DNA of 64,000 nucleotides from assembly GCF_014636475.1 (NCBI RefSeq), contig NZ_BMEL01000001.1, positions 1,359,375 to 1,423,374 of the forward strand, in the 5' to 3' direction. The notes under the pieces are model-generated. The model was not told where the DNA came from, did not search any database, and worked only from the letters and a program-made list of their open reading frames with translations. Shown piece after piece: positions 7,641 to 17,209 of the stretch (its first letter is position 1; every line of letters starts with the position of its first letter). The translations under genes were made by a program, and so were the position numbers. This stretch comes from Halobacillus andaensis (GTDB lineage: Bacteria > Bacillota > Bacilli > Bacillales > Halobacillaceae).

Positions 7641-9069
7641 AGCGTTGATCTAAATTCATCACAATAAGACGTTCTTCAGTCATTTCTTCGATTGAATATT
7701 TCGGACCCTCTTTCCCCCAGCCACTGTCTTTTACTCCACCATAAGGCATGAGATCCACTCGGTATTGGGACGCATCGTTGATCATGAATCCTCCAACTTC
7801 AACGTTTCTCGCCGCATAAAAAGCCGTATCCAGATTCTTAGTGAAAATACCCCCTTGCAAACCATATGGAGAAGCATTTACTTCTTTAATACACTCTTTT
7901 ATATCGCTAAACGGAATCAGGGTAACTACAGGAGCGAAGACTTCTTCGCAAACGACTTTCATGTCATGACTAACGTCTTTTATGACCGTTGGCTGTAGTA
8001 AAGCCCCTTCCCTCTTTCCGCCTTCAAGAATCGTCGCTCCAGCTTGCTTTGCTTCCTCAATCCATTCTACGGCACGCTTCGCCTCATCTTCTCCAATCAT
8101 TGGACCAACATCGGTTTTGGGATCATTTGGATCTCCGACGTTCAGTTGTTTAATGGCGTTTAGAAATTCTTTCTCAAACGAGTCTCGTACTTCCTCATGT
8201 ACATATAACCGCTGCACCGATATACACACCTGGCCGGCAAAAGCGAAGCTCTTCGCCGCTGTGTTTTGAGCTGCCTTTTCAATATCCGCTTCTTTATCAA
8301 TAATAACAGGTGAATTGTTTCCTAATTCGAGAATGAGTTTATTAATCCCTGTGTTTTGTTTGAGCTTCAATCCAACTTCTGCACTTCCTGTAAAGGTATA
8401 TAAATTTATTCTCGAATCCTCCATCATTTGATTCCCTACGGTCGACCCTGAGCCTACTACTACATTTAAAAATCCTTTAGGCAGCCCAGCTTCATGGAAG
8501 AGTTCTGCAAGCTTCAAAGCGGAAATTGGAGTCTTGCTGGCCGGCTTTAGAACAACCGAATTACCTGCTGCAATGGCTGGACCAATTTTATGAGCGACTA
8601 AATTAATAGGAAAATTAAACGGACTAATTGCCCCAACTACCCCTACAGGGACTCGTATCGTAAACGCCATTCGATTTTCCGAACCAGGAGCTGCTTCTAC
8701 TGGGACACCTTCTCCATGAATCCTTTTCGCCTCCTCAGCAGAGATTTCGAAAGTTTGTGCCGCACGTTCTACTTCTGTACGAGCTTGCTTCAGCGGTTTT
8801 CCGGCTTCAAATGTAATGTTTTGTGCAAGATCTTCCTGGTTCTCTATCAACAATTCACTCACACGTTTTAAAATTTCATAACGTTCATAGGGTGTCATTT
8901 TATTCGTTTGATACGCTTTTTCAGCCGCAGAAACGGCCGCTTCCACATCTTTGTTTGAAGCTTTTGCCACTTTCGCATACGTTTCTTGCGTATATTTGTT
9001 AAGTACCTCTAGCTGGTCGTCTGTACTTGTCCACTCGCCATTTATATATAATTGATAGTCTTTAGACAT
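7639..9069 (-). CDS. NAD(P)-dependent aldehyde dehydrogenase
   Basis: 476 residues, standard soluble ALDH length. Catalytic residues are in place: Asn152 (PFNFPIN), Lys175 (LKPAS), Glu248 (LELGNNSPV) and Cys282 (AGQVCISVQR). FTGSAEVG at about 226-233 is the cofactor-binding Gly motif. The VCISVQRL context resembles the branch containing lactaldehyde, glyceraldehyde-3-phosphate (non-phosphorylating) and phosphonoacetaldehyde dehydrogenases rather than betaine aldehyde dehydrogenase. Precise substrate unknown. ATG 9069 follows AAAGGAGAGG. The SDR gene lies 55 bp upstream on the same strand, so both may be co-transcribed. Confidence 0.92.
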   Translation of the reverse strand: MSKDYQLYINGEWTSTDDQLEVLNKYTQETYAKVAKASNKDVEAAVSAAEKAYQTNKMTPYERYEILKRVSELLIENQEDLAQNITFEAGKPLKQARTEVERAAQTFEISAEEAKRIHGEGVPVEAAPGSENRMAFTIRVPVGVVGAISPFNFPINLVAHKIGPAIAAGNSVVLKPASKTPISALKLAELFHEAGLPKGFLNVVVGSGSTVGNQMMEDSRINLYTFTGSAEVGLKLKQNTGINKLILELGNNSPVIIDKEADIEKAAQNTAAKSFAFAGQVCISVQRLYVHEEVRDSFEKEFLNAIKQLNVGDPNDPKTDVGPMIGEDEAKRAVEWIEEAKQAGATILEGGKREGALLQPTVIKDVSHDMKVVCEEVFAPVVTLIPFSDIKECIKEVNASPYGLQGGIFTKNLDTAFYAARNVEVGGFMINDASQYRVDLMPYGGVKDSGWGKEGPKYSIEEMTEERLIVMNLDQR

Positions 9070-9124
9070 TACGCCCTCTCCTTTAATTGGAATTTACAGA
9101 CAATATAGCCTTTATACGTCATTA

Positions 9125-9979
9125 TTAAACTATGGGAGACTGCAGTCCAACCTCCCTCTCACTCCATATCCAAAGTGTCTCTGCTAACTTACGATCTTTC
9201 GCTTTCTTTGAAGTCACAGTCTGTTTTTTATCATAAAAATATTGGCCTGTTACATGTTGAATCTCAGGGTCAGTGGCTAAGTAAATCGCTGTTGCCGCTC
9301 CTTCTTCTGGCGTCTTAAAATAAGGAGCCAGCCGATTCACCACTGCCTTGCCAAATCCCGTTTTACGATCGATCCCTAAGTTTGTTGCTACGGCTCCAGG
9401 ATGCACTGCATTCACTTGAATGGAATCATTTTTCGTCTTGTCCGCTAACGCAATCGTAAACAAGACATTCGCCAATTTTGATTGGCCATACCCCTTCATC
9501 ACATTATACTTTTTTGTTAAATATGGATCTTGAAAATGAATCCTTCCCCATTTGTGAGCCCCTGACGAAACATTTACAACGCGTGCATCCTCCGCTTGCT
9601 TAAGCTCTTCCAATAACAAATTCGTTAATAAAAAATGCCCAAGATGATTGATTCCCATCTGTGATTCAAATCCATCACTCGTTACTTCTCGTTTTAACGA
9701 AACGACTCCAGCATTGTTCATTACTATGTCTAATTGGTTAAAATTTTTCTTAAACTCTTCGGTAAACTGCCGAATACTAAAGAGACTGCCTAAGTCACAT
9801 GTCATCATATCGATGTGATTTGTTTGACTGGCATGTCTTGCTTTCGCAAGTGCTTCCCTCCCCCTCGCCTCATTTCGACATGCCATGATGACGTGAATTC
9901 CTTTACTAGCTAGTTCAACAGTGGCGGCTAACCCCATTCCGGAATTAGCCCCAGTTATTATGGCAACTTTTTTATTCAC
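9125..9979 (-). CDS. short-chain dehydrogenase/reductase (retinol-dehydrogenase-like)
   Basis: 284 residues, classical-type SDR. Visible motifs: TGANSGMG (9-16) for dinucleotide binding, NNAG (88-91), catalytic Ser139 in NVSSGAH, and YGQSK with Tyr164/Lys168. CRNEARG after beta-2 (about 34-40) indicates NADP(H) preference. The organisation NHLGHFLLTNLLL and HPGAVATNLG is that of the retinol dehydrogenase/WWOX-like group, whose bacterial substrates are mostly unknown. The start is GTG at 9977-9979 with AGGTGG just upstream. Same strand as the aldehyde dehydrogenase, 55 bp apart. Confidence 0.9.
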   Translation of the reverse strand: MNKKVAIITGANSGMGLAATVELASKGIHVIMACRNEARGREALAKARHASQTNHIDMMTCDLGSLFSIRQFTEEFKKNFNQLDIVMNNAGVVSLKREVTSDGFESQMGINHLGHFLLTNLLLEELKQAEDARVVNVSSGAHKWGRIHFQDPYLTKKYNVMKGYGQSKLANVLFTIALADKTKNDSIQVNAVHPGAVATNLGIDRKTGFGKAVVNRLAPYFKTPEEGAATAIYLATDPEIQHVTGQYFYDKKQTVTSKKAKDRKLAETLWIWSEREVGLQSPIV

Positions 9980-10190
9980 CTGCCCACCTCACTTTATTCT
10001 TATCATAATATTCTTTTTAATATTCTCAAACGATTGAGATGTTTGTTTCCGTTTGATAGTGGGAAGAAAACTTCGTACAAGTGGCGAACCACCTGTATTC
10101 AACAACGAAAAGATAAGCATGACATGTCAAAACGTTGAACATAAAGTTGTCATATTAACAGCTTGGAATTTTATAATTTCCTAGATAATA

Positions 10191-10228
10191 AAAAAACGCC
10201 TGAAGAGAAGCCTCTCTTCAGGCGTTTA
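10191..10228 (-). terminator. intrinsic terminator of the NupC-type gene
   Basis: Near-perfect stem AAACGCCTGAAGAGA / TCTCTTCAGGCGTTT with a T run on the minus strand, 6 bp after the transporter stop. Confidence 0.9.
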
Positions 10229-10233
10229 CTTTT

Positions 10234-11424
10234 TTATAAGAATAGACCAGCCATTGTAGCTGAAAGCATGGAACCTAATGTTGCACCAATCAATAGTTTC
10301 ATACCGAAACCAGATACGCGTGCGCCTTTGTCTGCATCGATCCCTTGAACGGTACCTGCAATGATCCCGATGGAAGAGAAGTTAGCAAAACTAGTCAAGA
10401 ATACAGTTACAATCCCGACTGTTTTTTCTGACACAGAATCAACCATACCCTGGAACTCAAGCATCGCTACGAATTCATTCGTAACAATCTTTGTACCCAT
10501 GATCGAACCGGCATCCAGTACTTCTGAAGTTGGAATACCCATTAGTACACCGATTGGAGAAATAATGACGCCTAGTACTTCCTGCAGCGTTATGCCTCCA
10601 AATAATCCGGCGAACATCGCATTTACAAGCTCTAATGACGCGATAAAAGCAATTAGCATAGCCGCAACGATTAAAGCAATTTTACCGCCATCAAGGGCGC
10701 CATTCCCCATCGCTTCAAAAAAGCTTTTCGCATTAGATACATCCTGAACATCTACGTGATCTTCTTCCTTAGGAACACGTACTGGAGCAATTAATGAGGC
10801 TACAATTAATGCACTAAACATGTTAAGCGGCAGCGCGACTAACACATAATCAGCTGGAAGGATACCGATATATGCACCTACGATTGAAGCTGATACAGAT
10901 CCCATTGCTGACGCACTCACAATATATAAACGGTTGTCACTTAGCTGTTTAAACTGTGACTTAATCGCAATAATGGCTTCGGATTGACCGAAGAAAATAC
11001 TGTTTACAGCGTTAAATGATTCAACTTTAGGTAAGCGTGTAATGTAAGACAATGCTTGTCCTAAATATTTAATAATGAATGGCAAGATTTTTAGGTAAGT
11101 AAGAACAGATAAGATCGTAGCAAAGAAAATAATGAGAAGTAATACATTAAAGAAGAAAACAGTTGCCCCGTCTTCGAGAACAAATCCACCTAGTACGAAG
11201 TTAACCCCTTCTGTACCAAACTCAATAAGTTTGTTAAACCCTGCTGAGATTTTTTCAATAACCCATGCACCGGCTTCTGTTTGGAACATGAAAAATGTTG
11301 TAATCACTTGGGCCAGCAACATAACACCGATACCAAAATAGTTGATGTTCTTCTTATCATTAGACATTAAAAAAGCAATACCAAGAATAACACCAATCGC
11401 TAAAATACCCAGTATAATATCCAC
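10234..11424 (-). CDS. NupC-type concentrative nucleoside transporter
   Basis: 396 residues, the length of NupC/NupG-type CNT family permeases that import nucleosides with H+ or Na+. Family features: FGQSEAIIAIKSQF (about 150-165), GSVSASIVGAYIG, PTSEVLDAGSIMGTKIVTNEF and the C-terminal LTSFANFSSIGIIAGTVQG. Multiple membrane segments throughout. The open frame extends 6 codons upstream to a TTG, but that extension contains the AGGGGG ribosome site itself. GTG 11424, 9 bp after it, is therefore the better start. It is preceded by a good promoter and a cre-like site, and followed by a strong terminator, so it forms a single-gene unit. Confidence 0.93.
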   Translation of the reverse strand: MDIILGILAIGVILGIAFLMSNDKKNINYFGIGVMLLAQVITTFFMFQTEAGAWVIEKISAGFNKLIEFGTEGVNFVLGGFVLEDGATVFFFNVLLLIIFFATILSVLTYLKILPFIIKYLGQALSYITRLPKVESFNAVNSIFFGQSEAIIAIKSQFKQLSDNRLYIVSASAMGSVSASIVGAYIGILPADYVLVALPLNMFSALIVASLIAPVRVPKEEDHVDVQDVSNAKSFFEAMGNGALDGGKIALIVAAMLIAFIASLELVNAMFAGLFGGITLQEVLGVIISPIGVLMGIPTSEVLDAGSIMGTKIVTNEFVAMLEFQGMVDSVSEKTVGIVTVFLTSFANFSSIGIIAGTVQGIDADKGARVSGFGMKLLIGATLGSMLSATMAGLFL

Positions 11425-11473
11425 GCTTAATTTCCCCCTCAAAAAGTTTTAGAAGTCGTCATTCAACAAAAAA

Positions 11474-11487
11474 TGAAAATGCTTTCA
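11474..11487 (-). promoter_or_regulatory. candidate cre (CcpA) site upstream of nupC-type gene
   Basis: TGAAAATGCTTTCA, one mismatch from the CcpA consensus TGWAARCGYTWNCW, about 18 bp downstream of the -10 box, a repressing position. Nucleoside transporter genes are CcpA-controlled in B. subtilis, which fits. Confidence 0.5.
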
Positions 11488-11505
11488 TTACTTGTTTCTA
11501 ATAGG

Positions 11506-11534
11506 ATTTTAACAGGTTGTCAGACGTCTTGCAA
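11506..11534 (-). promoter_or_regulatory. sigma-A promoter of the nupC-type gene
   Basis: On the minus strand TTGCAA, 17-bp spacer, TAAAAT, about 80 bp before the chosen GTG start. Confidence 0.6.
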
Positions 11535-11747
11535 TATAAATTAAAAAAAATGAATATTGCTACTAAATCACTAGTTCATTCATTTCTTATTAGAAACCTT
11601 GATACATAGGCAGGTAAGCGCATTAATGAACGGTGAAATTTTTCCTAAACTTTTGATAAAATTTCAACCCTGTTGTCGACTAGCGATGTTTTATCTTGAA
11701 CTCTTCAGGGAAAATATCACATTTCTACTTTTTAGACACATTAAAAT

Positions 11748-11776
11748 GCACCCTTCGGTGGTCAGACGAAGGGTGC
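11748..11776 (-). terminator. hairpin downstream of the gerABC operon
   Basis: Perfect stem GCACCCTTCG/CGAAGGGTGC. On the minus strand it is followed by ATTTTAATG, a weak T tract. It lies about 170 bp after the gerC stop and is probably the end of that transcript. The stretch 11535-11747 shows nothing else. Confidence 0.5.
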
Positions 11777-11801
11777 TATACCTAAGGGGAGGTATATCGT
11801 T

Positions 11802-11882
11802 TTGAAAAAATGCAACCCGCAGCTTGGGCGCCAGCTTTCTCATAGAAGACTTTGCCGGCTAGTGAATCATATAATTCACTAG
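11802..11882 (+). CDS. possible 26-residue basic peptide
   Basis: TTG start 7 bp after the strong ribosome site AAGGGGAGG, giving MKKCNPQLGRQLSHRR and then a short tail ending at TAG 11882. The 3' end lies in a hairpin (GTGAATCATATAATTCAC). It is strongly basic with two cysteines. No family recognised. The ribosome site could instead be chance, as it sits in a small palindrome (TATACC..GGTATA). Confidence 0.25.
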   Translation: MKKCNPQLGRQLSHRRLCRLVNHIIH

Positions 11883-11947
11883 CGCTTTAAAGCACTTCTA
11901 TACATTAGACGACGTGACCGATCATATGGTTTCAACTATCTAATTTT

Positions 11948-13069
11948 TTAATTCACAATTCCATGCTGCTGAATGGTTACGTTTATTTCCGGATTAAACT
12001 GAACTTCCGGGTACATTTCTTCCCAATCCAACTTCTCCCACACCTTCGGATGATAAGCTTGTATTTTTCTCCCTATAGCAAACACATCACTATTGCCCTC
12101 TTGCAAAACTGAAAAAATTTCTTCTGCCTCAGTAGTTAGCGTTTCTTTTAACTTCCCATTTAAATCATCTATTACTTTTTCTGAAACGAGGTGGTCATGC
12201 GGGTATTCTATTACTCGGACGTCTAAGTCTAATACAATGTCGACTCGTACTTCCTCTTCACTCGGGTGTATTTTGAGATCCTTATTATATTTCATCACCT
12301 CTACAGTAATATAATCTAATATTTCTTCCTTCTGATGCTCGTTCACTTTTTTTGTAAGCTGAGCCACTCTTCCTTTATTCCCCATCATTAACATGAGCAG
12401 TGGTGCTTGTTCTGCAGAAAGCTTTACTCCAGAATAGCGGTCGCCGCTCATTAATCCGAGACCGTTAAATTTAATCGTATTATCGTCTTCGTTTAATTTT
12501 ATGAGCGGAACCGTGAAGTCTTCTCCATCTTCGACGAGCTCCGCACAAATCATTTGCAGGTTTTCTCCAGTTGTCCTGGAAGCGGCAGCAGCTCCATCAA
12601 GGATGCCTTTTAAATATTCACTAATTCTGGCTTCACCGCCTCCTTTAAAAGAGAGAACGTCCTTTGCCTCTCCTTCTGCAATGGCTAAATGAGCATTTAG
12701 ATTGCTGTTCGGATTTCGATAATAGTTGTCCAAAATAGGATAAATATCCTTTTTAGCTATGTCTTCTCCTAATATAACAACTTCCATTTTAGAAGGGTTA
12801 AAGGAGTGCGCGAGCATTCGGTCAATTTTATCTCTGGCCTCTAACATCGTGTGCCCATCAGTAGAAAGGGTTTGAATCGTCTCATTGATTTGACCGCCGT
12901 CTCCTCCGCCGCTCACCGTAGGTACCGAAACCGTTTTAACTATTTCACCATTTGATCCTTGATCGACCCCAATAGACAAAGCCAGCTTGATATTTTTAAA
13001 TTGGCGCTGATCCCAGCAGCCCGTAAGCGTAAGCATGGAAACCAAAAAAATCAAACATAGTCGCTTCAT
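11948..13069 (-). CDS. GerC-family (Ger(x)C) germination lipoprotein
   Basis: 373 residues. A lipoprotein signal peptide ends in a lipobox LTGCWDQR with the lipidated Cys at residue 18. The CWDQRQFKNI start after the cysteine is the hallmark of Ger(x)C proteins. Members are the lipid-anchored C subunit of germinant receptors on the outer face of the inner spore membrane. The start ATG (13067-13069) overlaps the gerB stop as ATGA, with AAGGAG 8 bp upstream inside gerB. Last gene of the gerA-gerB-gerC operon. Length and domain are intact. Confidence 0.95.
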   Translation of the reverse strand: MKRLCLIFLVSMLTLTGCWDQRQFKNIKLALSIGVDQGSNGEIVKTVSVPTVSGGGDGGQINETIQTLSTDGHTMLEARDKIDRMLAHSFNPSKMEVVILGEDIAKKDIYPILDNYYRNPNSNLNAHLAIAEGEAKDVLSFKGGGEARISEYLKGILDGAAAASRTTGENLQMICAELVEDGEDFTVPLIKLNEDDNTIKFNGLGLMSGDRYSGVKLSAEQAPLLMLMMGNKGRVAQLTKKVNEHQKEEILDYITVEVMKYNKDLKIHPSEEEVRVDIVLDLDVRVIEYPHDHLVSEKVIDDLNGKLKETLTTEAEEIFSVLQEGNSDVFAIGRKIQAYHPKVWEKLDWEEMYPEVQFNPEINVTIQQHGIVN

Positions 13070-14172
13070 GTGGTCTTCTCCTTGTTCCTATTTTTCCTAA
13101 ACAAACTAATTAACAGAATCAGCAGCGGTATACCCACGGCAAAAATATAGCCTCCGTGAACAACATAGGTTTGAAAGCGATCCAATTTTGTTAAATCAAA
13201 CCCTATAAATAATGAGGAGATGAAAAACAAACACCCTACTGAGAACACAACCCATTTATTTTGTTGAGTATTCACCATCCTCCTTAACCCCAGACCCGCC
13301 ATGTACAAGAAACTGGAAAGAGTAGTGGCCACAAACACCATCCATATTGAAATAAAGAACAAGTCAATTCTTGCTACGATAGGGAATTGATACGATTTCA
13401 ACATATAGAGGACCGGTTCAGATACTAAAGCCATCTCTTTTGTACTAAAAAATGTAAAAGTGACAAGTACAATGCATAAGTAAAATAAAAAAACTGTAAA
13501 TTGCGCATACAAAATCGTCTTTAATTTATCTTTCGGGCTTCCTTCAACTTTAGAATAAATGACTAAAGTAACAAGAAACCCTAGAAAGGAAATGATCCCT
13601 TTGTCTACTCCTGTTATGATCCCTCCCCACCCATTTGAAGCGATCGGCAGCAAGTACATCAGCTTACTGTCTTTAACCGAGTATATAATGAGACTTGCGA
13701 GAAAAATGAGCAGAGCTGAAAACATCGTGTAAATGCGGGCGATCGTGATAAGATCACAGCATACAATATACACACTGATGGTAATCATCATAAAAGAAAG
13801 AACCCAATACGGCGTATTAGGCAGCACCCACAAACTAATCATTCGACTGTATAACAAAAGAATCAGAATACCTACACTCGAAAAGTAAATAACATAAAGC
13901 GCAGATACCGTTTTTCCAACCCATCGCGTAAGTACAAATTCCTGAATCTTAAAATAATCTTTCTCGGGGTACTTTTTTGCTAGCATCCAAAGAAAAACCA
14001 GAATAATATTTAACAGCATCCAGGCTATAATTAATGAAATCCAGCCATCCTGTTTGGCTGCTGTATGCAAATCAAACGGTAAAGCAAGGATGCCCACCCC
14101 GATTTGTGTTTGAATAATAATGAAGAAGTATTGTCGTCTCGTCAGTTTAAGGTTTTTTTGACTGCTGCTCAT
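13066..14172 (-). CDS. GerB-family germination permease
   Basis: 368 residues with about ten membrane segments, an amino-acid-permease-like B subunit of a germinant receptor. The N-terminal TRRQYFFIIIQTQIGVGILAL matches the family start seen in the gene at 1-354. ATG 14172 is preceded by AAGGAAGTGGAAGAAG and gives a 26-bp overlap with gerA. A longer frame reaches 14211 but would overlap further and lacks a ribosome site. The C terminus overlaps gerC. The B subunit is thought to bind or gate the germinant; the ligand is unknown. Confidence 0.93.
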   Translation of the reverse strand: MSSSQKNLKLTRRQYFFIIIQTQIGVGILALPFDLHTAAKQDGWISLIIAWMLLNIILVFLWMLAKKYPEKDYFKIQEFVLTRWVGKTVSALYVIYFSSVGILILLLYSRMISLWVLPNTPYWVLSFMMITISVYIVCCDLITIARIYTMFSALLIFLASLIIYSVKDSKLMYLLPIASNGWGGIITGVDKGIISFLGFLVTLVIYSKVEGSPKDKLKTILYAQFTVFLFYLCIVLVTFTFFSTKEMALVSEPVLYMLKSYQFPIVARIDLFFISIWMVFVATTLSSFLYMAGLGLRRMVNTQQNKWVVFSVGCLFFISSLFIGFDLTKLDRFQTYVVHGGYIFAVGIPLLILLISLFRKNRNKEKTT

Positions 14173-15679
14173 TCTTCTTCCACTTCCTTGAGTCCTCGAT
14201 GGCTTTATCATTCAGGGGATGTGCATCTTTAGGCCTGGTTTTCAACATAAAAATCGGAAGGCGTACAAACGTATCTTTTAAATCCGTTAATCGTAAAGGC
14301 GCTATGGGAGCGAAATAAGGTACACCGAACGATTCAAGCTTCGTTAAATGGACAGCTATAAACAAAAATCCAAAGATCAGCCCTACGAATCCAAGGGTAG
14401 CTGATAAACCTATTAACGGGAACGTCAATAAACGAAGCGTAGTACTCAATTCATTTGATGGTACAACAAATGAAGAGATCGCCGTTAAAGCAATTACAAT
14501 GACCATGACATTCGAAACTAACCCAGCTCGTACGACAGCATCCCCAATAACGAGCCCGCCTACAATCCCGATTGTCTGTCCAACGGGAGAAGGAAGCCGT
14601 ATCCCTGATTCTCGAATCAGTTCAATAATCACCACCATAACCAGTGCTTCAAAGACGGGGGGATAGGCGATCTCATTGATCGAACTTTTAATAGGAGCGA
14701 TGAGATCATCCGGTATGACTTCGAAATGAAAGCTCACAATCGCTATATAGAGAGCAGGCAGCCCAATCGCAATCAAAAAACTGGCTAAGCGAATTAACCG
14801 AATAAACGTGCCTGTATACCATCTTGTATTATAATCATCAGGTGCTTGGTAAAACATGAAAAACGTAGATGGGGCGATGAGACTCGTTGGACTTCCTTCC
14901 GTAAATAATGCCACGCGCCCCTCCATCAAATTAGCTACCACACGGTCAGGCCGTTCGGTATTTAACATCTGCGGAAAGGGAGACCACGCGCTGTCTTCGA
15001 TGAATTCCTCAATGTACCCGGGGCTCTGTACTTTATCAGCATCAATCGACTTTATTCTTTCTTCCATTTTTAAGATAACTTCAGGATCAGCAATGCCTTC
15101 CATATACAAAATGGCCAAGTTGGTATTCGTCTTTTTACCGACTCTATAAAACTTCACCTTTAAATCCCTGTGTTCAATACGCTTTCTCACCAGATTAATA
15201 TTCACCATAATATTTTCTACAAATCCATCATGGGCGCCTCTGACTACCTTTTCATTCGCTGGTTCATCGACATTACGATTGAAGACGGAAGTTACATTAA
15301 ACTGAGAAATCCGCCGATTGTCATCTTCAATATAAATGGCATGTCCTCTTAATAAGCTGTTTACAGCTTCCTCTAAGTTCCTCGTTTCCTTCGCATTTGG
15401 AATTTCATGAATCGAGTCTACTTTTCCGATTTCTATAGGTGTAAATATACTTGCCTGCACTTTTTCTTGATCTACCAACGGTTCAAAATACAGTAAAGCG
15501 GCATCTCCCTTTTTGAGAATACGAACTTTCAAATCTTCCGTACGCTTAAGGGCATATAAAATATAGTCAATATTTTTCGAGAGGTTTCTTGTGCTCGGCT
15601 CTTGCGGCTCTGGGCTTTCATCAGCAATCCGTCGGTCCGTTCGCTGTTCTCTCTGAAATAGATCTCTAAAGAATCCCAT
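14147..15679 (-). CDS. GerA-family germination protein (receptor A subunit)
   Basis: 510 residues. The cytosolic N-terminal domain holds SPFPQ-type block WSPFPQMLNTERPDR near 243, followed by the membrane region with GQTIGIVGGLVIGDAVV (about 388-404), as in GerKA/GerAA. The polar head (residues 8-40) and the Lys-rich C-terminal tail are variable in the family. Three near-start codons exist. ATG 15679 is chosen because AGGTGA lies 5-6 bp upstream; the MMT extension would cover it. First gene of a leftward gerA-gerB-gerC operon with overlapping genes, preceded by a candidate sigma-G promoter. It differs clearly from the GerA at 347-1855, so the two loci are not recent duplicates. Confidence 0.95.
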   Translation of the reverse strand: MGFFRDLFQREQRTDRRIADESPEPQEPSTRNLSKNIDYILYALKRTEDLKVRILKKGDAALLYFEPLVDQEKVQASIFTPIEIGKVDSIHEIPNAKETRNLEEAVNSLLRGHAIYIEDDNRRISQFNVTSVFNRNVDEPANEKVVRGAHDGFVENIMVNINLVRKRIEHRDLKVKFYRVGKKTNTNLAILYMEGIADPEVILKMEERIKSIDADKVQSPGYIEEFIEDSAWSPFPQMLNTERPDRVVANLMEGRVALFTEGSPTSLIAPSTFFMFYQAPDDYNTRWYTGTFIRLIRLASFLIAIGLPALYIAIVSFHFEVIPDDLIAPIKSSINEIAYPPVFEALVMVVIIELIRESGIRLPSPVGQTIGIVGGLVIGDAVVRAGLVSNVMVIVIALTAISSFVVPSNELSTTLRLLTFPLIGLSATLGFVGLIFGFLFIAVHLTKLESFGVPYFAPIAPLRLTDLKDTFVRLPIFMLKTRPKDAHPLNDKAIEDSRKWKKNEQQSKKP

Positions 15680-15695
15680 TGTCATCACCTGTCAT

Positions 15696-15725
15696 TAGCA
15701 TGCCATTGTCATAGAATCCTATTCA
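15696..15725 (-). promoter_or_regulatory. candidate sigma-G promoter of gerABC
   Basis: On the minus strand TGAATA, a 17-bp spacer, then CATGCTA, close to the sigma-G pattern TGAATA-N17/18-CATACTA. Germinant receptor operons are known sigma-G targets. One caution: the predicted start site would lie only about 10 bp before the ATG, leaving a very short leader. Confidence 0.55.
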
Positions 15726-15734
15726 CAGGATGAT

Positions 15735-15773
15735 CCATAAAAAAAACACTGCGATCAGCAGTGTTTTTTATGG
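15735..15773. terminator. bidirectional intrinsic terminator
   Basis: Nearly perfect palindrome with stem CACTGC/GCAGTG flanked by A and T runs on both sides. It ends the purine permease transcript and insulates the gerABC promoter. Confidence 0.85.
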
Positions 15774-15859
15774 ATCTTATGAAATCTAGAACTTATTTAT
15801 AAATCAACAAATGGAAAAACATCTTCCTGTTCCTTTTCTACGATTTCATTGTGAAAATA

Positions 15860-17155
15860 TTAATGACCTGGGAAGAAGATCATTTGAATAATAAAGATGG
15901 CACCAAAAAGATATAAAATCCAGTGTACATCCTTCCCTTTTCCGCTAAACACTTTTAACAACGGATACGTTATAAAGCCAATCGCAATTCCCGTGGCAAT
16001 GCTGGAGGTTAAAGGCATCGTCAAAATAATAATAAAGGCAGGAAAAGCTTCATCGAATGTTTTCCAGTTTACTTTAGCCAGCCCCTCCATCATAAAACAG
16101 CCCACAATAATAAGGACTGGAGCTGTAATGGCAGGCAGGTTAGAAACGGCTCCTACGAGCGGCGAGAAGAAAATCGATAGTAGGAAAAGTCCTGCTACAA
16201 CAATAGTGGTTAAACCAGTTCTTCCTCCTACAGCCACACCTGAAGAAGATTCGATATAAGCAGAAGAAGGACTTGTTCCAAACATCGCACCAGCCGTTGT
16301 CGCTGTTGCATCTGCCATTAAGGCGGCACGTGCGCGCGGAAGACTTCCATCTTTTCGAATGAATCCAGCCTGTTCGGCTACCCCAATCATCGTACCTGTT
16401 GTATCAAAAATGGTGACGAGTAAGAAAGCAAAAATCACCGTATAAAGACCATTGCTAAACACACCCGCCAGATCGATATCCCAAAAAACAGGAGCCGGAG
16501 GTGAGGAGACATATCCATCATTAAACGATAACTGGCCGGTAAACATTCCGATAATAGCTGTAATCACCATTCCGATAAATAATGCGCCTGTCACTCGTTT
16601 AGCAATTAGTCCTAGTGTAATAAACAAACCAATAATCGTTAAAAACGTACCTGGTGCAGCCAGGTCACCTAGTGTGACAAGGGTTGAGTCATCAGCTATG
16701 ATAATCCCGGACATTCTTAGTCCTAGAAAAGCAATAAACAGACCGATTCCTGATGTAATTCCATATTTTAAAGAAGCAGGGATCGCTGTAATTAATATTT
16801 CTCGTAAACGAGTTAAGCTTAAAATAACAAATAACACACCAGCGAGAAAAACGGTTCCGAGAATAACCGAATAGCTGACATCCTGCTGAACAACTTCCGT
16901 TACAAAATAAGCATTCATTCCCATACCGGGTGCAATAGCTATAGGGTAATTCGCTGCAAGTGCCATAATTAATGTACCTATAATAGCGGCTAACACCGTT
17001 GCCATAAATACTTGTTCAAAAGGCAATCCAGCCTCCGATAAAATGGCGGGGTTCACCACGACAATGTAGACCATCGTTAAGAACGTGGTCACTCCAGCTA
17101 ATAGTTCTGTTCGCACATTTGTTTTATTTTCTTCTAACCGAAACATTTTCAGCAC
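15860..17155 (-). CDS. NCS2-family guanine/hypoxanthine permease (PbuG/PbuO-like)
   Basis: 431 residues with about 12 membrane segments; AzgA-type NCS2 purine importer. Diagnostic stretches: the LLAGVTTFLTMVYIVVVNP helix, PIAIAPGMGMNAYF, TIFDTTGTMIGVAEQAG and the substrate-site GTSPSSAYIESSSGVAVGGR. It resembles B. subtilis PbuG/PbuO, which take up guanine and hypoxanthine. The open frame extends 54 codons upstream, but that part runs through the promoter and PurR boxes. GTG 17155, 6 bp after AAGGTG, is chosen, and ATG 17146 is the alternative. Regulation by PurR is indicated by paired PurBoxes upstream. Its own terminator is at 15735-15773. Confidence 0.93.
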   Translation of the reverse strand: MLKMFRLEENKTNVRTELLAGVTTFLTMVYIVVVNPAILSEAGLPFEQVFMATVLAAIIGTLIMALAANYPIAIAPGMGMNAYFVTEVVQQDVSYSVILGTVFLAGVLFVILSLTRLREILITAIPASLKYGITSGIGLFIAFLGLRMSGIIIADDSTLVTLGDLAAPGTFLTIIGLFITLGLIAKRVTGALFIGMVITAIIGMFTGQLSFNDGYVSSPPAPVFWDIDLAGVFSNGLYTVIFAFLLVTIFDTTGTMIGVAEQAGFIRKDGSLPRARAALMADATATTAGAMFGTSPSSAYIESSSGVAVGGRTGLTTIVVAGLFLLSIFFSPLVGAVSNLPAITAPVLIIVGCFMMEGLAKVNWKTFDEAFPAFIIILTMPLTSSIATGIAIGFITYPLLKVFSGKGKDVHWILYLFGAIFIIQMIFFPGH

Positions 17156-17209
17156 TACAAACACCTTACTTTCCGAATGAAATAACCAACAAATAATATA
17201 ATATTCGTT

